Positions 38,484 to 46,336 of a stretch of 64,000 nucleotides of DNA are shown here, one piece after another. The DNA is from Amycolatopsis sacchari. GTDB taxonomy: Bacteria > Actinomycetota > Actinomycetes > Mycobacteriales > Pseudonocardiaceae. The stretch's first letter is position 1, and each line of letters begins with the position of its first letter. The notes under the pieces are model-generated. The model was not told the origin of the DNA. It was given only the letters and a program-made list of their open reading frames with translations, and did no database searches. Where the stretch lies: NCBI RefSeq assembly GCF_900114035.1, contig NZ_FORP01000017.1:1-64000 (forward strand), written 5' to 3'. A program made the position numbers and the translations under genes.

Positions 38484-41400
38484 TTGCTGCCTGCGCTGGA
38501 AACGTCCCTGCCCGCCCTCGACACCCGGCCGAAAGCGCTGTTCCGGACCGGCCTGCCCGCCGCCGAGCGCACCCTGCTCGACGTCTTCGCCGAAACCGTC
38601 GCGCGCCACCCCGGTGCCGACGCCCTCGACGACGGGCAGCGGGTGCTCAGCTACCGCAGGCTCGCCGAGGAGGTCGACGCGCTGCGGCAGCGGCTCGCGG
38701 ACGCCGGGGTCGGCGTCGGTGACCGGGTCGGCGTGCGGATCTCGTCCGGCACCGCCGAGCTGTACGTCGCGATCCTCGCCGTGCTCGCCGCGGGTGCGGC
38801 GTACGTGCCGGTGGACGCCGACGACCCGGACGAGCGCGCGGAGCTGGTGTTCGGCGAGGCCGGCGTGTGCGCTGTGCTCACCGACGGCGGCACGCTGACC
38901 CGCCACGCCGCGCCGTCCGGCGCGCCGGGCGTTCCCGGCCCCGCGGATGACGCGTGGATCATCTTCACCTCCGGTTCGACAGGCAAGCCGAAGGGCGTGG
39001 CGGTACCGCACTCCGCGGCGGCCGCGTTCGTCGACGCCGAGGCCGGGTTGTTCCTGGCCGACGAGCCGATCGGGCCCGGGGACCGGGTGCTGGCGGGGCT
39101 GTCGGTCGCGTTCGACGCCTCGTGCGAGGAGATGTGGCTGGCGTGGCGGCACGGCGCGTGCCTGGTGCCCGCACCGCGGTCGCTCGTGCGCACCGGCGTG
39201 GACCTGGGCCCGTGGCTGGTGGCGCAGGGCATCACGATCGTCTCGACCGTGCCGACGCTGGCCGCGCTGTGGCCGGCCGAGGCGCTGGAGGACGTGCGGC
39301 TGCTGATCTTCGGCGGCGAGGCGTGCCCGCCGGAGCTGGCCGAGCGCGTCGCCGTGGAGGGCCGCGAGGTGTGGAACACCTACGGCCCGACCGAGGCGAC
39401 CGTCGTCGCGTGTGCCGCGCCGCTGACCGGTGACGGTCCGGTGCGGATCGGGCTGCCGCTGCTGGGCTGGCAGCTCGCCGTGGTGGACGAGCACGACGAG
39501 CCGGTCCCGATGGGGGAGACCGGGCAGCTCGTGATCGGTGGCGCCGGGCTGGCGCGCTACCTGGACCCGGTGAAGGACGCCGAGAAGTACGCGCCGCTGC
39601 CCGCGCTGGGCTGGTCCCGCGCGTACCGCAGCGGTGACGTCGTGCGGGCGGAGCCGGAGGGGCTGCTGTTCCTCGGCCGCGCGGACGAGCAGGTCAAACT
39701 GGGCGGCCGCCGCATCGAGCTGGGCGAGGTGGACGCCGCGCTGCAAGCGCTTCCCGGTGTCGCCGGTGCCGCGGCCGCGATCCGGAAGACCAAGGCGGGC
39801 AACCAGGTCCTCGTCGGGTATGTCGTGCCGTCCGGCGAGTTCGACGCCGACGCCGCCACCGCGTCGCTGCGGGACCGCCTGCCCGCCGCGCTCGTGCCGC
39901 TGCTGGCGGTGGTGGACGGGCTGCCCACGCGGACCTCGGGCAAGGTGGACAGGGCCGCGCTGCCGTGGCCGTTGTCCACTGTGGACGCTGATGGGCTGTC
40001 GGCGACCGAGCGCTGGCTCGCCGAGGGCTGGTCGGAGATCCTCGGCGTGTCGCCCGCGGACGCCGACGCCGACTTCTTCACGCACGGCGGTGGCAGTCTC
40101 ACCGCCGCGCAGCTGATCGCGCGCATCCGGACCCGGCACCCGCAGGTGTCCGTGAGCGACATCTACCAGCACCCGACGCTGGGCGGCCTCGCCGCGCTGC
40201 TGGACGGGCTCGGCGAGACCGAGACCGCCCGCCGCGAGATCCGGGCGACGCCCCGTCGCGCGGGTGTCGTGCAGGCGTTGCTGATGGTGCCGTTGCTGGT
40301 GCTCGTGGGGTTGCGCTGGACCACCATCGCCGCCGCACTGTCCACTGTGCTCTCCGCGACAGGTGCCGCGTGGGCGCCGTCCGTGCCGTGGTGGTCGCTG
40401 GTGGCCGCGTGGCTGGTGCTGTTCAGCCCGGCCGGGCGGATCGGGATCGCCGCCGGCGGGGCGCGGCTGCTGCTGCGCGGGCTCCGGCCCGGCAGCTACC
40501 CCCGTGGTGGCAGTGTCCACTTGCGACTGTGGGCGGCGGAGAAGCTGGCCGAGTTCAGCGGCGCGGCCGGGATCTCCGGTGCCTCCTGGATGACGCACTA
40601 CGCGAAGGCGCTGGGCGCGAAGATCGCCGACGACGTGGACCTGCACTCGCCGCCGCCGGTCACGGGCCTGCTCAAGCTCGGCCGGGGTGCGGCGATCGAG
40701 CCCGAGGTGGACCTGTCCGGGCACTGGGTGGACGGCGATCTCGTGCACATCGGCAAGATCCGCGTCGGCGCGGGCGCCAGGGTCGGCGCGCGGAGCACGC
40801 TGTTCCCCGGCTCCCGGATCGGCAAGGGCGCGGAGATCGCGGCGGGCTCGACCGTGCGGGGCGCCGTGCCCGCGGGGCAGCGCTGGGCGGGTTCGCCCGC
40901 GGTGCGCAGCGGCAAGGGCGCGCTGCGCTGGCCGTCGAGCCGCCCGCCGCGGTCGAGGCGCTGGGCTTGGACGTACGAGGCGACGTCGGTGCTGCTGGGC
41001 CTGCTGCCCGCGGCCGCGGCGGTGCCGGGGATCGCGCTGGTCGCCTGGGCCGCGCCGTCCGTGGGCGCGATGCTCGCGGTCACCCCGCTCGCGACCGTCG
41101 CGTACTTCGTCACATACGCGCTGCTGGTGCTGGCCGGCGTGCGCGCGCTCGGCGTCGGCATGGTCGAGGGCTACCACCCCGTGCACGGACGGCTCGCCTG
41201 GCAGGTGTGGGCGACCGAGCGGCTGATGGACCTGGCGCGCACGGCGTTGTTCCCGCTGTACGCCAGCCTGTTCACGCCGGTGTGGCTGCGCCTGCTCGGC
41301 GCGAAGGTCGGCCGGGACGCCGAGATCTCGACCGTGCTGGCGCTGCCGAAGATGACCAAGGTCGACGACGGGGCGTTCCTGGCCGACGACACGATGGTCG

Positions 41401-42314
41401 CGAGCTACGAACTCGGGCACGGCTGGCTGCACGTCGCGCCCGCGCGCATCGGCAAGCAGGCGTTCCTCGGCAACTCCGGGATCACCGCGCCCGGGCGCGC
41501 GGTGCCCAAGCGCGGGCTGGTGGGCGTGCTGTCGTCCGCGCCGCGCAAGGCGAAGAAGGGCTCGTCGTACCTCGGCATGCCGCCGATGCCGCTGCGACGC
41601 GCGGTGGAGGTCGCCGACTCCAGCCGCACCTACCGGCCGCCGCGGAAGCTGAAGCTCGCCCGGGCCGCCGTCGAGCTGTGCCGGATCGTGCCGGTGATGT
41701 GCGCCGTCGCGCTGGTCGTGCTGGTGCTCACGGGGCTCGGCTGGGCGTGGACGACCGCCGGGCTGTGGGCCGCCGTGCTGGCCGCGCCGGTGCTGCTGCT
41801 GGGCGCGGGGCTGGTCGCGGCGGGGCTCGCGACCGCCGCGAAGTGGTTGCTGGTGGGACGTTTCCGCACGGTCGACCACCCGCTGTGGAGCTCGTTCGTG
41901 TGGCGCAACGAGCTGGCCGACACGTTCGTCGAGGCACTGGCGGTGCCGTGGCTCGTCGGCCGGCTCGGCGGCACCCCGCTGCTGCCGCTGTGGCTGCGCA
42001 CGATGGGCGCGCGGATCGGGCGCGGGGTGTGGCTGGAGACGTACTGGCTGCCGGAGGCGGACCTGGTCCGGCTCGGCGACGGCGCGACGGTCAACCGCGG
42101 TTGTGTCGTGCAGACGCACCTGTTCCACGATCGGATCATGAGCATGAGCGAGGTGACCCTCGCCGAGGGCGCGACCCTCGGCCCGCACGGCATCGTCCTG
42201 CCCGGCGCGAGCATCGGTGCGCGGACCACGATCGGCCCGGGGTCACTGGTGACGCGTGGGGACGCGGTGCCTGCCGACACGCGCTGGCTCGGGAACCCGA
42301 TCTCGGCGTGGTGA
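38484..42314 (+). CDS. Pls/PosA-family membrane NRPS (poly-amino-acid synthetase type)
   Basis: 1276 aa. Order of parts: adenylation domain (~20-500; A3 TSGSTGKPKG at ~162, A5 NTYGPTEATV, A8 RADEQVKLGGRRIELGE, A10 RTSGKVD), thiolation domain (GGGS, Ser538), then three soluble C-like domains separated by paired membrane helices (near 592-660, 833-893 and 1066-1126). The C-like domains carry left-handed beta-helix hexapeptide repeats (IGKGAEIAAGSTVRGAVPAG). There is no normal condensation or thioesterase domain. This is the layout of epsilon-poly-L-lysine synthetase. Hand alignment to GrsA gives a pocket code D-A-E-S-I-G-T-V-V-K; the Glu suggests a basic amino acid. The start is TTG 38484 (AAAGGTGAG at 38466-38474); the frame is closed upstream by a stop at 38475. 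The product is unproven. Confidence 0.88.
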   Translation: MLPALETSLPALDTRPKALFRTGLPAAERTLLDVFAETVARHPGADALDDGQRVLSYRRLAEEVDALRQRLADAGVGVGDRVGVRISSGTAELYVAILAVLAAGAAYVPVDADDPDERAELVFGEAGVCAVLTDGGTLTRHAAPSGAPGVPGPADDAWIIFTSGSTGKPKGVAVPHSAAAAFVDAEAGLFLADEPIGPGDRVLAGLSVAFDASCEEMWLAWRHGACLVPAPRSLVRTGVDLGPWLVAQGITIVSTVPTLAALWPAEALEDVRLLIFGGEACPPELAERVAVEGREVWNTYGPTEATVVACAAPLTGDGPVRIGLPLLGWQLAVVDEHDEPVPMGETGQLVIGGAGLARYLDPVKDAEKYAPLPALGWSRAYRSGDVVRAEPEGLLFLGRADEQVKLGGRRIELGEVDAALQALPGVAGAAAAIRKTKAGNQVLVGYVVPSGEFDADAATASLRDRLPAALVPLLAVVDGLPTRTSGKVDRAALPWPLSTVDADGLSATERWLAEGWSEILGVSPADADADFFTHGGGSLTAAQLIARIRTRHPQVSVSDIYQHPTLGGLAALLDGLGETETARREIRATPRRAGVVQALLMVPLLVLVGLRWTTIAAALSTVLSATGAAWAPSVPWWSLVAAWLVLFSPAGRIGIAAGGARLLLRGLRPGSYPRGGSVHLRLWAAEKLAEFSGAAGISGASWMTHYAKALGAKIADDVDLHSPPPVTGLLKLGRGAAIEPEVDLSGHWVDGDLVHIGKIRVGAGARVGARSTLFPGSRIGKGAEIAAGSTVRGAVPAGQRWAGSPAVRSGKGALRWPSSRPPRSRRWAWTYEATSVLLGLLPAAAAVPGIALVAWAAPSVGAMLAVTPLATVAYFVTYALLVLAGVRALGVGMVEGYHPVHGRLAWQVWATERLMDLARTALFPLYASLFTPVWLRLLGAKVGRDAEISTVLALPKMTKVDDGAFLADDTMVASYELGHGWLHVAPARIGKQAFLGNSGITAPGRAVPKRGLVGVLSSAPRKAKKGSSYLGMPPMPLRRAVEVADSSRTYRPPRKLKLARAAVELCRIVPVMCAVALVVLVLTGLGWAWTTAGLWAAVLAAPVLLLGAGLVAAGLATAAKWLLVGRFRTVDHPLWSSFVWRNELADTFVEALAVPWLVGRLGGTPLLPLWLRTMGARIGRGVWLETYWLPEADLVRLGDGATVNRGCVVQTHLFHDRIMSMSEVTLAEGATLGPHGIVLPGASIGARTTIGPGSLVTRGDAVPADTRWLGNPISAW

Positions 42315-43573
42315 GGGCGGCGCTGCCCTCGCACGGCAACGAGGGCTACCGGGTCGGGCACTACGACCTCGAACTGGACTACAAGATCGGGCCGAACCGG
42401 CTGTCGGCGCGGGCGAAGCTGGCCGCCTTCGCGCCGGAGCCGTTGTCCCGCTTCACACTCGACCTTTCCGGGTTCAAGGTCGCCGGGGTGCACGTCGACG
42501 GCCGGGCCGCGAAGTTCTCCCGTAGCGGGACGAAGCTGAGCGTGAAGCCAGCGCGGCCGGTGCACGGCGAGTTCACCGTGGAGATCCGGTATTCGGGCAA
42601 CCCGAAGCCCGTCGGCGGCCGCTGGGGCGACATCGGCTGGGACGAGCTGACCGACGGGGTGCTGGTGGCGAGCCAGCCGATCGGGGCGCCGTCGTGGTTC
42701 CCGTGCAACGACCACCCGTCGGACAAGGCGTCGTACCGGGTCTCGGTGACGACGTCCTCGGCGTACGCGGTGCTGGTGACCGGTGACCTGGTGTCGCGGC
42801 GGGGCGGGGCCAGTACGACGACTTGGGTGTACGAGCGCCGCGAGCCGACGGCGACGTATCTGATGAGTGTCCAAATCGGACGGTACGAGGACCTGGCTTT
42901 CCCGGAGTCGCAACGGCTGGCCGTGCCGCGCTCGCTCGTCCCCGCGGCGCGTTACGACTTCGCGCGGCAGCCGGAGATGGCCGCGTTGTTCTCGCGGCTG
43001 TTCGGGCCGTACCCGTTCAGCGAGTACGTCGTCGTCGTGACCGAGGACGAGCTGGAGGACCCCGTCGAGGCACAGGGGATGGCGGTCTTCGGCAGCAACC
43101 ACGTCGACGGGAAGCGGGGTTTCGAACGGCTGGTGGCGCACGAGCTGGCGCACCAGTGGTTCGGCAACAGCCTGACGATCGGGGACTGGCGGCACATCTG
43201 GCTCAACGAGGGCTTCGCGACGTACGCGGAGTGGTTGTGGTCGGCGGAGTCCGGTGGGCCGTCGACGGACGCCCTCGCCGCGCAGTGGCGGAAGCGGGTG
43301 GCCTCGCTGCCCGAGGACCTCGTGCTCGCCGACCCGGGCGAGGCGAACCTGTTCGACGAGCGCGTGTACAAGCGGGGTGCGCTGGCGCTGCACGCCCTGC
43401 GGGGGCTCGTCGGGGACGCCGCGTTCTTCGCCGTGCTGCGGTCGTGGGCCGAGGAACACCGGCACGGCACCGTGACGACGGAGGAGTTCCTGGCGCACGC
43501 TTCGGCCGTGGCCGGGCAGCCGCTGGGGGACTGGTTCAACGCTTGGCTGGCCTCTCCTGTGTTGCCAGGCTGA
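42311..43573 (+). CDS. M1-family zinc metallopeptidase coupled to the Pls-like synthetase
   Basis: 420 aa. Zinc motif HELAHQWFGN with His277, Glu278 and His281, third ligand Glu300 in LNEGFATYAEWL. VEAQGMAVFG stands at the place of the GAMEN exopeptidase motif. No signal peptide is visible, so it is probably cytosolic. GTG start overlaps the NRPS stop (GTGA), so it is made with the synthetase. The S. albulus epsilon-poly-lysine-degrading enzyme PldII is also an M1 enzyme; a role in trimming or degrading the polymer, or in self-protection, is inference. Confidence 0.87.
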   Translation: MRAALPSHGNEGYRVGHYDLELDYKIGPNRLSARAKLAAFAPEPLSRFTLDLSGFKVAGVHVDGRAAKFSRSGTKLSVKPARPVHGEFTVEIRYSGNPKPVGGRWGDIGWDELTDGVLVASQPIGAPSWFPCNDHPSDKASYRVSVTTSSAYAVLVTGDLVSRRGGASTTTWVYERREPTATYLMSVQIGRYEDLAFPESQRLAVPRSLVPAARYDFARQPEMAALFSRLFGPYPFSEYVVVVTEDELEDPVEAQGMAVFGSNHVDGKRGFERLVAHELAHQWFGNSLTIGDWRHIWLNEGFATYAEWLWSAESGGPSTDALAAQWRKRVASLPEDLVLADPGEANLFDERVYKRGALALHALRGLVGDAAFFAVLRSWAEEHRHGTVTTEEFLAHASAVAGQPLGDWFNAWLASPVLPG

Positions 43574-43580
43574 GCGACCG

Positions 43581-44360
43581 CTAGTTCGGCTCTCCGAGCG
43601 GCGTCGTCGTGAAGGGGCCGCCCACGTAGCGCGCCGCGTCGCCCGTGGGGGCGGGGTCGGTGATCTCCGCGGCGAACTTCTCGGCGTCGTCGAGGGGGCG
43701 GTAGCCCAGGGCCTCCGCCTCGGCGAGGGAGTAGATGCGGCGCGTGTTCGCCGAAACACCCCACACCACGCGGTAGCCCGGCGAAGGGCACGTCAGGCAC
43801 GCCTCGAACAACCGACCCGCGTCGTCCGGGGACAGCCACGTCGACAGGCCCCGCACACCCGGCGGCCGCTCGAAACACGAACCGATCCGCACGCAGATCA
43901 CGTCCATCCCGAACCGCGAGTGGTACAGGCTGCCCAGCGCCTCGATCGCCGCCTTGCTCACGCCGTAGAACGTGTCCGGCCGCGGCGTCGAGTCCGCGGG
44001 CAGCGCCTCCGTCACCCGCCGGAAACCCACGGCGTGGTTGCTCGACGCCAGCACCACCCGGGACACCCCCGCCCGCTGCGCCGCGTCGAGCACCACCTGC
44101 GAGCCGTTGATGTTCACGTCCAGCGTCTCGGCCCACGAGTTCTCGCGGCTGTGCCCGCCCAGGTGGATCACCGCGTCCACGTCACGGCACGCCTCCGCCA
44201 TCACACCGGCGTCGGTGACCGAACCCGTCAGCACCTCGTCGGTGCCCTCGGGCTCCGGCGCGGTGATGTCCAGCAGCCGCAGCACCCGGTCCGGCCGGCG
44301 GAGCCGAGGACGCAGCAGGGTGGCGACGCCACCGGCGGCGCCCGTGATCAGTACGCGCAT
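43581..44360 (-). CDS. NAD-dependent epimerase/dehydrogenase, uronate dehydrogenase-like
   Basis: 259 aa extended SDR. Glycine motif ITGAAGGVATLL, then VDAVIHLGGHSRENSW, the SSNHAVGF segment and catalytic YGVSK. These features match uronate dehydrogenases (Udh), which oxidise D-glucuronate or D-galacturonate to the aldarolactone. An IclR regulator lies directly upstream (10 bp) and a semialdehyde dehydrogenase is nearby, which supports a uronate role. It converges on the M1 gene, 7 bp apart. Confidence 0.8.
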   Translation of the reverse strand: MRVLITGAAGGVATLLRPRLRRPDRVLRLLDITAPEPEGTDEVLTGSVTDAGVMAEACRDVDAVIHLGGHSRENSWAETLDVNINGSQVVLDAAQRAGVSRVVLASSNHAVGFRRVTEALPADSTPRPDTFYGVSKAAIEALGSLYHSRFGMDVICVRIGSCFERPPGVRGLSTWLSPDDAGRLFEACLTCPSPGYRVVWGVSANTRRIYSLAEAEALGYRPLDDAEKFAAEITDPAPTGDAARYVGGPFTTTPLGEPN

Positions 44361-44370
44361 GCTGCTCCTC

Positions 44371-45159
44371 TCAACGGATCCCGGCGCGGCGCAGCTGCCG
44401 CCCCAGCTCGGCCGCGGTCTCGGCCAGCAGTTCCCCCACCCGCATCGCCTCGTCGTCGGTGACCTGGCCGACGGGGATCGAGCAGCTCATCGCGTCCGTG
44501 GCCGGGATGCGGTACGGCACCACCGCCGCGACGCAGCGCACCCCGGGCGTGCCTTCCTCGGTCTCCGAGGCGAAGCCGCGCTCCCGCGTCAGCTCGCACT
44601 CGGCCAGCAGGTCGTCGAGGTCGGTGATCGTCCGCGGCGTGAGCGCGGGCAGCTCGCCCGGCAGCAGCCCGGCGATCTCCTCCGGCGTCAGCTCCGCCAG
44701 CAGCGCCTTGCCCAGCGCCGTCGCGTACGCGGGCAGCGTGCGTCCCACCCGGGACACCAGGTGCGTGGAGTTCCGGGACTCGCGCGTCTCCAGGTACACG
44801 ACCTCGGCGCTGTTGCGACGCGCGTAGTGGGCGGTGAACCCGGTGCGCTCCCGCACCGATTCCAGCGCCTCCGTCGCGTACGGGATCGCCGGGTCGCGGT
44901 CCAGGTACGCCGTGCCGCAGATCAGCGCCTGCACGCCCAGCCGGTACCGGGCCGTCGCCGGATCGGCTTCGAGCCAGCCGGCCTCGTACAGCGTCCGCAG
45001 CAGCCCGTGCAGGCTGGAGCGGGGAAAACCCGTCCTCGCGTGCAGGTCCGACAGCGACAGCCAGGCGTCCTCCGCGGCGAACGTCTCCAGGAGCTCGACC
45101 GTGCGCCGGGCCGACTTCACGCCCGCCTGCTCACCCCCGAGTGCGGCTGGTTCCGCCAT
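44371..45159 (-). CDS. IclR family regulator
   Basis: 262 aa. N-terminal winged helix-turn-helix (LSLSDLHARTGFPRSSLHGLLRTL) and C-terminal IclR effector domain (GRTLPAYATALGKALLAEL, ERGFASETEEGTPGVRCVAAVVP). The gene lies upstream of the uronate-dehydrogenase-like gene on the same strand and divergent from 45259. Two inverted repeats in the divergent region (45213-45226 and 45230-45245) are operator candidates. Confidence 0.92.
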   Translation of the reverse strand: MAEPAALGGEQAGVKSARRTVELLETFAAEDAWLSLSDLHARTGFPRSSLHGLLRTLYEAGWLEADPATARYRLGVQALICGTAYLDRDPAIPYATEALESVRERTGFTAHYARRNSAEVVYLETRESRNSTHLVSRVGRTLPAYATALGKALLAELTPEEIAGLLPGELPALTPRTITDLDDLLAECELTRERGFASETEEGTPGVRCVAAVVPYRIPATDAMSCSIPVGQVTDDEAMRVGELLAETAAELGRQLRRAGIR

Positions 45160-45171
45160 GCGTCCCCTCCG

Positions 45172-45245
45172 TTGACTTGTAACCCGCGTCATACTAGCGT
45201 TTCCGGACGGCATTCGCATCAGCGAACTCGTTCAGGAATGTGAAC
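45172..45245 (+). promoter_or_regulatory. promoter with two palindromes in the IclR divergent region
   Basis: -35 TTGACT (45172-45177), 17 bp, -10 TAGCGT (45195-45200), directed to 45259. Downstream of the start lie TTCGC-ATCA-GCGAA (45213-45226) and GTTCA-N6-TGAAC (45230-45245). Their position suits repression by the adjacent IclR protein. The promoter itself is one of the best matches to a housekeeping consensus in the window. Confidence 0.6.
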
Positions 45246-45258
45246 CACGGGAGGCCGG

Positions 45259-46326
45259 ATGAGGGTCGTCGCCTACGCCTACCCGTGGGACGTCACCACG
45301 CCCGGATTCCTCGACCGCGTACGGGAACTGGGCGTGGACGAAGTGGCTGTGGCGGTCTCGTACCACTCAGCGCGGGCCGCCACACCGTGGTCTCGCACCG
45401 GCAGTGCGGTACATGCGCGGCACGCCGCCTTCTACCGGCCGGTGCGTGAGGGCGTGTGGGGCAGGCTCGTGCCCGCGACGCCGGACTGGGTCGATTCGCC
45501 GGACAGCGCGGGCGAAGCCGTCGCACTGCTCGCCGACGCCGGGATCCCCGCCGCCGCGTGGCTCGTGCTGACGCACAACTCCCTGCTGGGAGAGCGCTTT
45601 CCCGAACTGACCGTGCGCAACTGTTTCGGGGAGCGGTACCCGTGGGCGCTGTGCCCCTCGCACGAGGAAGTGCGGGCGTACGCGGCGACGCTGGTCGAAG
45701 AGGCGCTGGCCGGGCTGCCCGTGTCGTCGGTGATCCTCGAAGCGTGTGGCCAGCTCGGCGTCGTACACCAGTGCCAGCACGAGAAAACCGACGCCGTGTG
45801 GTCGCCGGCGGTCGCGCGGCTGCTGTCGGTGTGCTGCTGTGAGGCGTGCGGGGTCGATCCCGGCTTCCGCGAGGACGTCGTCCGCCTGATCGCCTCCGGC
45901 GACCTGACGGCCACCGACGAACCGCCGTCGGAACTGCTGGCAGCGCGGCACAAGGCCACCGACGCGCTGCGGCACGCCGTGCTGGAGCGCGTCGACGCCC
46001 CGGTCGCGCTGCACGGTGACCTCGACCCGTGGGCGACCGGCGCGCTGCCCGGGCTGACGCCGACGGCCGCCGACGAGGTCGCGACCGTCGTGCTGCCGTG
46101 CTGGCAGCCCGGCGAGCGGCTCGTCGCCACCGCGAAGTCTCGGTTACCGTCGTCAGTGGGAATCGGCGCGTACGTGACCGCGTTGGGGCCGTCGCCGGAC
46201 CTGCACGCGTACGCCGGGAGGCTGCGCGAGGCCGGCGCCGGGGAGCTGCACCTGTACCACCTCGGACTCGCCGGGCCCGCCCGGTGGCACGAGCTGCGAG
46301 GCGCCGTGGCCGCCGCCACGCGCTAG
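45259..46326 (+). CDS. uncharacterised Cys-rich TIM-barrel-like protein of the uronate-type cluster
   Basis: 355 aa, ATG with GGGAGG 4 bases upstream. I do not recognise a named family. The start MRVVAYAYPWDVTTPGFLDRV, regular beta/alpha alternation and YPWALCPSHEEVRAYAATLVE suggest a TIM barrel of glycoside-hydrolase or sugar-enzyme type. A tight Cys cluster (LSVCCCEACGVD, about residue 195) and CQHEK before it could bind a metal. The gene is 10 bp upstream of the semialdehyde dehydrogenase gene, so they form an operon under the IclR region. A hydrolase or lactonase role would fit, but is a guess. Confidence 0.72.
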   Translation: MRVVAYAYPWDVTTPGFLDRVRELGVDEVAVAVSYHSARAATPWSRTGSAVHARHAAFYRPVREGVWGRLVPATPDWVDSPDSAGEAVALLADAGIPAAAWLVLTHNSLLGERFPELTVRNCFGERYPWALCPSHEEVRAYAATLVEEALAGLPVSSVILEACGQLGVVHQCQHEKTDAVWSPAVARLLSVCCCEACGVDPGFREDVVRLIASGDLTATDEPPSELLAARHKATDALRHAVLERVDAPVALHGDLDPWATGALPGLTPTAADEVATVVLPCWQPGERLVATAKSRLPSSVGIGAYVTALGPSPDLHAYAGRLREAGAGELHLYHLGLAGPARWHELRGAVAAATR

Positions 46327-46336
46327 GAAGGGAAGC

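Noticed and set aside
38397-42188. 1263-aa open frame antisense to the Pls-like NRPS
   Set aside because: Shadow of the high-GC coding strand. The composition is Arg/Gln/His/Pro-rich with no recognisable domain, while the plus frame has all NRPS motifs.
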